From Bemisia tabaci (taxonomy: Eukaryota > Arthropoda > Insecta > Hemiptera > Aleyrodidae): a DNA stretch of 64,000 bases. The notes below the pieces were generated by a model. The model was not told the DNA's origin. It made no database searches and saw nothing but the letters and a program-made list of their open reading frames with translations. The position numbers were made by a program, and so were the translations under genes. Position 1 is the stretch's first letter, and each line of letters begins with the position of its first letter. Below, piece after piece: positions 28,978-40,900 of this stretch. The stretch spans positions 25,931,577-25,995,576 of the forward strand of contig NC_092800.1 of NCBI RefSeq assembly GCF_918797505.1, in the 5' to 3' direction.

Positions 28978-31900
28978 TCATTGCTCTTTAATAGAAGTTG
29001 ATCGTCGCTGGAAAAAAGAATGAAATAAAGTTAAAATCATCTTAACTTACCTACTTTTGCGACTCAAAAACTTGAGTACCATTGAAAAGCTGGGAGTAGG
29101 GTCTTTTCAACAGAACATTGACTTTTTTCCTATAATGCTTAGGATTCCTAAGAAAAAACTCTTTGGTGTCCTATTAAATTTTGGAGTCGACAGGCAGAAA
29201 GTTTCATTATAGTTTAAACATTTCTGAATCCACATATGACAGATTTAAAAGAAACAACTTTCATCCTTTTTAGATCCCCCTGTATATTAAAATATATGGT
29301 CGAGACTAAAAGATCAGCTCCAAATGTTATTAAATTAGAAGTGTCGTCAGCTAAGTTGGCAGTTGTTTACTTTCTGTTTACAAGCGAGCGCTATGTTGTG
29401 GTTTAATAACAATCAAGGATTGGCAGCGGCATGATTGTGAACAACGCTGCTGCTGAATGGAGAAAGGTGAATGCGTGAGACAGTCAGAAGTAACAACTGG
29501 CAACTTAGCTGACAACACTTCTACTTATTTTATCTTCCTTTTCATTAATATGTAGGTGCTCAACTAATTCCTTAGCGCTTAGATATTAGTAAAGTACCGT
29601 ATAGCTCCGCAGATAAGACGCACTTTTTTCCCCATTTTAAGCGCCCAAAATCGGGGGTGCGTCTTATACGCGAAACTCGTGCAAATTGCATACCTCACAG
29701 GCGCGCCTAAGCAGATAATCGTTCCCCCTGGCCCCTCCTTGCTATATCTCACAACCCCAACGCGTACCATCCTCTTATCTCTATAAACACACTGGTCTGA
29801 GTCTAACTGAACGATAGTGACCCATTCCTGCCAACCGACACTCTTTTTTTGCTTTTGAAGGAGTGCAAACAAAGCATAAATTGCCCAACGCATGCCTTCT
29901 TTGCAAAACCGCGAACGTAAACACCTTTTTCGACTCGCAATCTGACCAGAGCTAGAATTGAATCTGGCCCATGGTGGGGGGAAGCGTCAGGAAATAGGCC
30001 GCGTCTCCTTCGATTCATCGCCATCGAACAATCGAAAGTGGCCACCTGTTGACAAGGTCAATGGCTCACTGCATTTTCGGCACGCGCCGCATGCAGCGCT
30101 GGCGCGGCGCAGCGGAAGACATGTCAATCGCCCACTCAATCCCCGCTGTTATCGCAATTTTAATCTCCCTTTCTTAAAGATTTGAGCTTCCTTTGAGGAA
30201 AGATCCTTTTTGCTTTAATTCTTTTTTCGTATCAATGGCTCTGCCTTTCCCTCTTTTCAAACTCGACGCTGCTGCTTTGAGAAAGGGTACAGTAGGGGGT
30301 GGGGTTGGGACGATGACCGCGGGTCTTAATTCAAACAATCGGCGTGATTTCACGCCTCATTAGGACTGGAGGAGGGGAGCATGCCGATGCCGATCCCAGT
30401 TCCGACTCCGACGCTGAGTCAGTGGCTACCGGCGAGTCAAGCGATGATGAGTATGACACGGAGTGCGAGGCGGAGAGCGACTGAAACCGTCAATGATCCT
30501 CTTTCATGTAAATTTTAGAAAATAAATTTGGAAATCAAGAGATTTTTCCCAGGAATGTTGTTTGTTATTTCTTTCTTCTCCTTTGCATTTTTCCATCAAA
30601 AACCGCGTCTTATACGCGAGTATTTATTTTTTTCTTTTTTTGCCCCCTCAAAATCCGGGGTGCGTCTTATCTGCAGGGGCGTCTTATCTGCGGAGCTATA
30701 CGGTACATAAAATGGCCTGAGTTTCTGATCCAAATTATCCTTTTTTGAGAGCTTAATGGCAGCATTCCTCTTATTTGCTTTGACATTCTAGGGCAGTTCA
30801 AGCCAAAACGTTTGCAAAATGCTCAACCAAAGGATGACACTATTATCAAAATTTTCAGTCATTTGGCACTAGGGTCCTTATTTCTATAGACGGTCACATA
30901 TTAAGCTCAGTTTCTGTGAACAAAATGAGCCCATCATAATAGGTCATCAATGCGACTGTTGAGTCTCATTTCCAATCAAAATTGAAAGGTGCCTTTAAGT
31001 TTTAATCAGCATAAGCTGCAAGCAGAGAATCAATCGTTGCTCTGTCTGTTGGTGGATTAAGTTGATTATAAAAAGTGGCCTTTTTTAATTTTGATCCGCA
31101 AAATTCAACAAACTCATCAATGATCCACTTTGATGGGCTCATTTCAACCGTGGAAACCAAGCCGTAGGAATGGAGCAAGTAAACTTTTGTTTTGAAAATC
31201 CAAACATCCCTGCTTAAGATCAATCAATCTTCGAAGTTGATATTTGAGCAATGGGAATTACTCTTAATACAAATTAAGTAAATGTACAGAATGGTCTTTT
31301 ACCTGATTTTTGAGGGCTTGTCTTGATTGGAAATTAAACTTTGCGAGAGCTTCTCGAACCCACTGGGGCTTATCTGGAATGACTAGACTCATAACTTGCC
31401 GGATTGCGAACAGCAAATGTTCTAGTCCGATGCAGACAAGACACCATTCGAAAGAACTAAGACTGGACCTCCAATTGGACATGGACGGAGAAATATACAA
31501 CAGGGCACAGTTAGTCATCACAGAAATGGTACAAAGGACTTCAAATGCACGCTGTCAACAGAGAAGAAGAGATCAATTAATATTGGTAACAGTTATGTAC
31601 TAGACAACAGGCCGCTTTGTGGCTGGGTGTGTTTGGGTCGTTCACAGCCCGGCCATCATCAGCGACTTTGGAGTTTGTCTCAGTCCTCAAAATGGCCAAG
31701 CTGTTAAGGACCCAAGCATGTCCAGCTACTAAGTTTTACTTTAAGTAATGCACGGAAGTGAATACATTTTTTTTGGACAAATTTATCTCCTTACTCCACT
31801 GTCTTCAACACTCCGAGCATATATACAGGGCAATTACTGCAAAGCCTAGCGAATAATATCAGTAGGATCGGCGTAGAAAAAATTATAGCATCCACTGACT

Positions 31901-34900
31901 TAATAAATGTGCCATTCACCTTACTCCTTAATAAGATGTGACTCCCTTAACTTTCTACATGGAGATTCAGTGATTGAACACACAATATTACTCAGAAATG
32001 TGGAAAATGCTGCGGAAATATGGAAGTTTGACTAGCATTTCGGAAAATTGAGAGGGAAAATTTGACAGCAAAGAAAAATCCCAGATACACACAGCAAGCC
32101 ACAGGCAGCTAAGGAATTCCTACAACCCCGGAAGTGAAATAGAATTGATTTGGAAATGCTAACAGAGGACCATGACCCCAAAAATTTCTGGATTTCTTCC
32201 TGGATTGCTAGGAATCTTTAAAACAAAAAATTTTTCAATGTCTTCAAGGCAATTCGTTCAGTTTTTTTTAGGTCTTTAGGACATTTATGAACCTGGAGGC
32301 ATAGAAACCTCAATTCAGAGAAAAATATGGTGGCTGATCCTATTGTACTCTTCAGATGCCTTACAAAATTTAATTGAAACTTCTTCATTTTCAACAATTT
32401 ATAGATTCTCATTTTTCTTCTTTAGTTTCAATAATTAGGTAAGGATTTAGGCGCAGACTATTTTTAAATTACTTTAAAATAATAATGTTCATGGTCGTAC
32501 TTGCCAAGCTCCTATATCCTTGACCCTTCTTGATAAAGGTCTTTGGTAAATGCGGCAAAGCTTAAATGCATCAGATCTAATTTCAAAGAGATTGTTCACC
32601 ACAGCCCAAAACGCTGCCATAGGATAAACAGCAGCAAACAGTGTAACATAGCCAAACTGTATGAACAGTTCCAAGTAGTCATCGTACGTTCCCTGTAACA
32701 GATAAATTAAGAGAAGAACTAAGAAACATGCATGTTATATTCAGTTAGATAGTAGGTAAGACTAAATGAGATCTTAGCAAGTCCATCTAAACATGGTTTC
32801 TGGTGACTACCTTTTTGGTCTGAGAGAACTCAACCATACCCAACCATAGGGGTTTATCTTGAAAGCTCTCAACACAGTCAGATTAAAATAAGTATCGCTA
32901 TTGTTAAAGCTTACCATTCTCTTAAATATCCTAAAAAATGAAACACAAGTATTATTGGGTGAAATTTGTATCAAAGTGCGTTACATGATGAGTTACTCTT
33001 TACATGGATGATAAAGCCTCACCTCATATGGGTCCATTGAACTCTCCCGGCGAGCCTGATCAATTCTGCTATCTTCGGGTTCAAGCTCTGGAATGTCCAA
33101 ATTGATGTGAATGTCGAGATCTTCATTCCCCTCATCACCTCCTTTTGGGTTAAGTAGATTTACATAGTCTTCATGCACCGACCTTTTTAATTTTTGTTTC
33201 CGTTTGAATTTCACGAGGTTTCCAAACTGTTGAACATGAACATACAGCAAACTGAATCAGTTTAGAAGAGATAGTACCCTGTAATATAGAACACAGCTGG
33301 AAAGTTTGTAAGTAACATCTCAGCTCTCATTTTTTGCAACATAACAAAAACAGGAGATTCTGAGGATAAACATGATCAGTTTTTCCATCATCTCTCGGTT
33401 TTTGAGATAGCTGTTCATTCTATCTTAAAGTTCTACCAAGAGACTAATGCAAAGCACAATTCTGAAGACACTGAGTTGATTAAAGTATAATTTTCTGTTA
33501 TCATCTTTCTTGTTGTCATGCGATACTAGAAACAAAGTTTTTCGGTCCGCAGGGCAAAAATTTCTGAGGTGTGACAACTAGTAATTTGACTTACTATTCA
33601 ACCTACGATTTTTGGTCGAAGGCAGGCTACTTTGTGTTATGTTGAAAAAAAGAATATCTAGGGCTCACTTCAGTGATGCAAAACCAATATTCATAAGTAT
33701 TTCCTCCAAAATTTTAGGTATTGTACAGAAAAATTACAAAGGGTTGATTTTGGCTATAAAAGAGGTCCTTCCAAGTGAGGAAAAAGGAATGGTCATTAGA
33801 ATTGTACCTACAAGTTGTGTGGCAAAAATGAGGAATGTTGGAGGCAAATAGAAAAAAGTCTTGACAACAGAATTACCTTCAACCAATAACAGCGAAAAGC
33901 AAATGGAAGTATTGATTCTTGTACGTTGTTTATGGCTTGAAATATTATTAACATAGTTGCCAATTGCTGAAAAAGAAGACAAAGTGACATTGGTGAATAA
34001 AGTAAGAATAAGAATTAAAATTAGAATTTCTTTAAAGTAATGACAGGCTAAGATAGGAAAAGAGTAAGCAGTGAAGGACTAAGTTTAAATGTCATGGAAG
34101 CAAAATTGCACGAAAAATTAAGACAGGAACTCATGGAAATAAGCTAAAGAAACAATGATATCCTGATCGGTTTTAAATTTTCTGAAAAACCCGCTTATAA
34201 TGGTTTTTTTGACACTCTGACTGCTGCGATGGTTATTCATAACGATTGTTAACAGCCAAGAGAGTTTGCTTAGCACCATCAAGCTACAGATCACAGATCC
34301 GTTTAACATTATCCCTGTCACAATAGAGAGAGTCTCTTCCATTGACCTTCTTCTAACAGGATAGTCCAAAAGACCAAGCGTTGTTGATGTGCTGTAGAAA
34401 GATCCTTTGAAAGATTAGACCAATAACAAGTCATAAGTCAAATCTCCTGTCATTTGAACGAATAATTCATCAGGCTTGTTAACAGAGTTTGTTTTTTCTC
34501 TTCATACCCCTCCCTTAGTTCCGCCCCAAAAAGCAGGGTCATTAAAAAAAGTTCCATTCTTCAAGACTTCGAGTAATCATCAATAGGTCAGTTACCCCAC
34601 TCATAGAATCTTGTTTTGATAATTTCAGATTGTACAACAACAAAAAATAATAAGATCTGTCCAAAAACCTAGTTCCTAGGTCCCAGATTGACGGAAGTAT
34701 TGTCCGACAAAAACTACAGCATATAATGTCACTCATCATACTGCCGTGCTAAGGAAGAACGCCGTATGAACATTCGAGAGTTGCCAAATTGTCTTCAATA
34801 AAATGTTTATTTTTGTGAAAAGATATGTATATTTTCCCTTGAAAATTTCAGGAACTTTAGGTGAAATTGCGAACAAAATCATCTGGAAAATTGGAAGGAT

Positions 34901-37900
34901 ATTAATCATAAGTTTACCAGAAAATTCGTGGTTTATCAAAGGAAATTTGGCAACGCCTGAAGGTTCATGCGGCGTTCTTTCTTAGCACGGCAGCATAGTG
35001 GTGCATACCATTGTTTCTTCCACCTTGGTTTCATCCATGTTCAAAAAGGAGGAACAGTGTAGATGACCACTAAGTAATTGATGAATCAAAGGTGGAAGAA
35101 ACCACGGTGTGTGCTACCGCGGTGGATGACATCATACACCGATTTTTTTGAGGGGCAATATCTCTGTTAATATTTAATGTAGAAACTAGACATTTAAAGA
35201 GATCTCATTATTTTTTGCTCATCTATACACCATTAAAACACGATTTTGTGATGAATGCAACTGATCAATTGGCAACATTAATATGTCGTGAACACCATGA
35301 ATTAGGTACTCCTTGAGACTCTTTGATTAAGTTCGCCACTCTTTGTTGTTGACTCATGGTTTTAGAACTAAATCAAGGAGAGGGACGAGGAGGCAATGTA
35401 AAAATCAAGTGATTGGTAATCAATAAAAAATTGAGATATTCACCGTTCGCAGGAGCTCCAAGTCTTTCATATAAAATGCAACATAAAAAAGAGACATAAA
35501 ATTATTTACAAATTCAAAAAGGACTAGTTTGGTAACACGGTGCCGATCAAACTGTGCTTGCGTGCGATGGTTTTCTGAAAAAAAAGGAAAAGAATGAGAA
35601 TGAATTTTGAGTGTAATTATGAGCCAATTCTATTTGTTGGTTTTAATTAATTGTGATAAGTTGGATAGTTAAAGAGAAATTAATAAGATCACCGATTGTT
35701 GAACATGGAAAAAATGAAATTCCTGATTTAACAATTTTATGGTTAAAAAAAGTGTCCGACATGCCTCAATGTAGATTTTACAATAGAAAAATGCTAAATT
35801 AACCACCCCTGTGGTTAAATTAGCTTTCCACTATTGTAAAATGTACCTTAAAAACATGTCGGACACATTTTTTAACAATTTACATACTTGTTAAATCAGC
35901 AATCCATTTTTTCCGTGAACACAAATTTATCATTGCTAACATGTGATACAGACAGAGATACGTTTTTAAAACTGTGCACAAATGACATGATTCGTCCCTT
36001 CGGCCAAATTATCACAAGAGGCAAGTTTGGACACTACGTTGTCAGACATCTCAATATTGTTTTAATTATTTCTTTAAAACTTTCACATTTACTTTCAGGA
36101 AATTTCAGGGATTAATTTAAATGATAAGAGAAACGTTTGGTAAAATTTTCCAGTGATCCTGTTCATCAGTTTTTCCATAAAAAAATGAACAAGCTTGAAA
36201 AGTAAACAACATAGTGCCTGAGCATAAATAGCCCGCTTGTGATATTTTGGCTAGCGGGTGACGAATTATTGTTGCACCAATGTTCAACATCCCTTTTCTG
36301 AGAAGAGATAGTTACACGCACCCAAAATTGATCAGGAAAGCAACCAATACTAACCCCATTCAGTCAGGAAATTCGCCAGAGTTCTGTAGTACTTGTTCAT
36401 GATATAGACAAGAGCGGCATAAATCGTACTTGGAACGTAAATCGCTAATGGATGAGAATGATTCATGTAACGGACCGATTCCTCACACCAAAATGAAACT
36501 AGCATGACAATGAATGCACCACACATACAAAGAATCACCAGAGGAAAAGATACGCAGTACATCTGGAAATTAAACAAAGGATGATAACTCACAATTAATG
36601 CGCTACTATGGTAAAGCATCGATTAGCTGTACACCAAAGAAGCATGAACATAGTTTTGTGTGTGTATTCATTACTCAAATGTGTCTCAATTCTTTGGTGA
36701 TTTAGGCATGTAAAAAAATCACAACCATGGTAAATGATGATTCAGAAGAGGATAGAAGCTCTTTTCAATTTAATGAAGAAAATAAACTTACTTCCTTCTA
36801 TGGAGATCACTTAAATTGCATAATGTACTAAGTAGTAAATGGCTCTGTTGTAGGTGCGTCAAATGGGAAATGGAAGGTCAAATCGGGAATGTCATGTGAG
36901 AAAAAATTATGGATGGCGTAAGTCCGCAATCACATACAATCTCGTTTGTGGTGTCTCAAAATCTCCGCCTCTATGTTACTTTTTTAAAGGAGAACAAATT
37001 GACATCATTCCTTGAAGTTTATGCAGAATTTTCTTCGCACAGAGAAGACAAATCACGGCAGTTTTAAAGAATTGCCGTTGAGTAGTTTTCTGTTTAAAAA
37101 ATAAAGTATAACAGGAAGTCTGCAACGTTGCAAACTGAGTTATGTGATTCCCGACTTACACCGTCATTAAGTAAAATATTGTTCTTGTACGGAGTAAAAC
37201 ACAAACAAATGGGCAACCGAGGCTAAAAACAAACAGAATGCCTGGGACATTTTGGGGACGTTTTTGGGTTTCAACCCCTTCTTCGACCAGGAAATCCATC
37301 GGCATTCGTTCAGGCATTCTGTTTGTTTTTAGCCTTGGTTTCCCATTTGCTTTCGTTTTGTTTTGTTAAATTATTCCCACTAGTTTTGTGTATCATCATT
37401 CTTTTCCTGGTCGAGGAGAAGGTTGTATCCACGCGAAAACGTCTCAAGCATTCTGTTAGTTTTTAGCCTTGGTTTCCTATTTTCTTGCGTTTTGTTTCAT
37501 TAAATTATTTGGGTTATTTTTGTGTATCATTATTATTGTTCTTATAAAGGAGAAAAATAAGAAAATTTTAGGCGACATACAGTCGTGAAAGCATTGAGAA
37601 TAAAGAGAGGAGCGATCAACTGAATGTCACAATATTTTAACAGAGGGCAGTTTGAATTTAAATTACTGGTGCAATAGAGGTGGGCATTAGTACTAGAGAA
37701 GGGACCGATGATGAGGAGAACTAGAGAAACTGTCATTTGTAATTGCAAAGTGATCTCCAAAATCAGCATGCAACAACCATCTCCTATTGCTAAAAAAATT
37801 ACTGACAACAATTCAAAAGCAGTCATGCGTGCAAAGCACTGGTAAAACAAAAGATTTTGTATCTGCACAATTCACATTGCATTTTGAGATATTTTAAGGC

Positions 37901-40900
37901 TGAGGCTTGTTCTAGTGTGAGAAAGCTTTAAGTGATGATGTGGCTTTTTGAAAATACTCTTGATCTCTCATGAACTGATGGAGTATGTGCTTGACATTCA
38001 AGAGGGGACTCAACCTGCACTTACCTGCCAGGAAACCTCTGATCTAGATAGAGAGGAATCTGGATATTCTACTCCCTATTGAACAAAAGTATACAGAAAT
38101 GAGAAATCAAAATTGAATGGATGAGACACAATAATTGTCGCTCCATTAACGTAAGGGTGTAACTTAATTTTCACGTGTGCCTTGAAAAGCATTGTTATGC
38201 GGGCGACAAGGCTTGTTACCTCCAAAAGTAGTACTGCCCTCCCGTTAATGAAGCGACAGCAGGTCATGACAACAGAGAAGAGCACACGTTCCAATTTTTT
38301 CTTGGGTCAGTTTGTAACAGAATCCAATGAAAAGATATTTTTCAGCAGATTAGTAATTTAAGAAACCATTATCCACATTCTGAAAGGAGCATGTTTATAC
38401 TTGTGATTTTCAGTACATGCATAAGTCAAAAGACAAATCAAGTGGTTTTTAGAAGCAAAACACACAAACCCTTCAAACGCATTCCTTTCACTACAAACCT
38501 TTCGACAATGAGAGTACAAAAATGCGTATCAAGATTGCAATGTTTCAAAATCTCTGCTCATCTTCTACTTTTCGAGAGAAGACTGAACCTACATCATGGC
38601 TTAGAATTTTCACAAGGCTAGGAAAAATCAGCTACATCTTCAAGAAATGACATGGATTATTTTCTATTCAGAGAATGACGTATGACAGGAAGTCTGCAAT
38701 GTTGTAAACTATGATACGCATTTCTGCAGTTTCACCGTGAAGTTCACCGCAGTTCGTGGTGCGAACACATTGTAAGCACTAGCCTAGTATAGAAACATTT
38801 ACAAAAGTAATAAGAATCCCCCAAAAAAATAATTAGTCATGAAGTATGATAAAATTTGTTTAGTTTCAAGAAATAAAATTAGGACAACTTTTACAGGTTA
38901 AATTACCTTTGCATTGGTTTTCCATCTCGGATACTGAGGCTGAAAGCGGCCTGTAATATGATCAATTGCCATTTGACCCTGGAAATTGGGCCTAGGTTCA
39001 TCATCTAAACTTGTCAGACTAATTGTCCCCCACTGGTATGCCAATTCTGAACACTTCCTTCTCCACATCTAATTATTGCAAAAAAATTACAAATAAATGA
39101 AGACAAATACGATAAAATAGAAAATTGAAAATACATTCCAATGGAATGGAATAAATTAGATTGATAGGTAATATTTGATTATTCTGGAAAACGGACCTCA
39201 ATATAACTTAGCTAACTGGAATATCCCTCTGTAGAACTGGTTCAATATAGGTGGTTGGTGCAGTAAGAGGAAGTGCATCATCACTCTTTTGCTGGTAAAA
39301 CTGGAGATGGAAAGAGGAGACAAAAGCCCCACTGGTTACTACATAAATTCATGTTGGAAGGTGGCATTTTCCGATATGAAATTCGTTTTTTCTTTTCTTT
39401 CCTTAGTTCTAACAAGGAAAAATAAAGGAGTTTTTTCTTTCCTACTTCTTTAGAACAGTAATTTCCGTCAGAAAAATTTAAAAATACTATTAAAAGGGGA
39501 AAGTAATTACGAGAAGTTCTGTTCAAGGTAACTATTGAATCTTCTGCAGCAGTTCCAGTTATTTATCTCAAATTATTTAACACTTTTTACATCAGGTTTA
39601 CATGATAACTTTCTTTTTTGATTCGCTGACTTTCTCTGACTTAGTTTGCTTTCCCTGACTCCAAAATTTTCGAATTCCTCAACTTTCCCTGACCTTTGAA
39701 GACAGCTTCCACTTCCATGTTTTTCCTTTCAGTAACACTGATTTCTGCTAAATGCTACTTGCTAAAGTCCCTCACTTTTTTAGGTTTTCTAGACAACCAG
39801 AAACTCTGTACATGGAAGATTTGATGAGGCAGGAAAAAAGCTGGCAAAGAAAAAAGTTTGTGGTGCAAGAAGTTTCAGTGAACAAATATTCACTTTTATT
39901 ACTTGGAACAGACTTACCTCTAAAAATCCAGTGGCCCACAAGACGTTGAAAACACAAAAAAATGCGAGCATCTCCGGAGATAGCAATAATTGGTAAAAGC
40001 CAAAAACCATCGGTAGCACAAGTGCAGTGGTGTAAAATCCTAAAAAGTGAAAGTAGAGAGCAACAGATTCTCCAAAGTACAACTTTATTTCATTGAATGG
40101 CTGATGACCAAACGGAGCGAGGTACCACTGTGTTCCAAGTTTTCGGACATTTTCTTCATCATGAAGAGGAAAAACTTGGACGATAAGTCCCCAATGAAGA
40201 AGAGCACTGACTGAAATCAAAGAAAAGATGAGATAAGTGACTTGGTAAAAGTGGAAGGTGACGTTGATTCTCAAATACTGTATGTGAGAGCCTCTGATTA
40301 TACAGCAAAATGCTTTTTCGTACCTTAGTTTGATTTGGAATGTTATAGTGTAATGATCTCAAATTTTTAAGGAGGGGGGATGAGTATTTGTTGTTTCAGA
40401 CCAAAGATGGCTTTGTTTTTGAGATTTGAGTAAGTTTTTTGCTTTTAAGTGATTGATTCTTGACTAATGATTGCATATCAAATGCAGATTGGTCCTGTTT
40501 TTCAACTACATATGAAAATTAAATATCTGGAGAAAATCTACAAAAAATATATTCTTCTCGTTACTTTCTATTTCAATTTTTACTCCGTTTAATATGTTAT
40601 ATAGGAACTAGGAACTACCCTAAAAAAGGGCAATCTGGTCTATTTCCTTCTTTTAAATTACTTTTTCTGAGCTCAGATGTTTAGAAACAGATCTATTGAA
40701 ACAACTTTTACAATTGTTCTCGATAATTCTCATTACTCACATTTAAATATTTTTGAGATTGACCCATTCAATTACAGAAATTGCAGATAAAAGCTGATGA
40801 ATCATCTTCACTGTAAGATGGTATATCTTTGGCACAACAATCTGGTACAAAGAGACAACAATCTGGTATCTGGTACAAGGAGATAGGAAAAATTTTAAAA

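Noticed and set aside
29579..30185. Several ORFs of 75-104 codons on both strands
   Set aside because: They cover the GC-rich interior of the pogo-like element, including its TIR, and show no domain.
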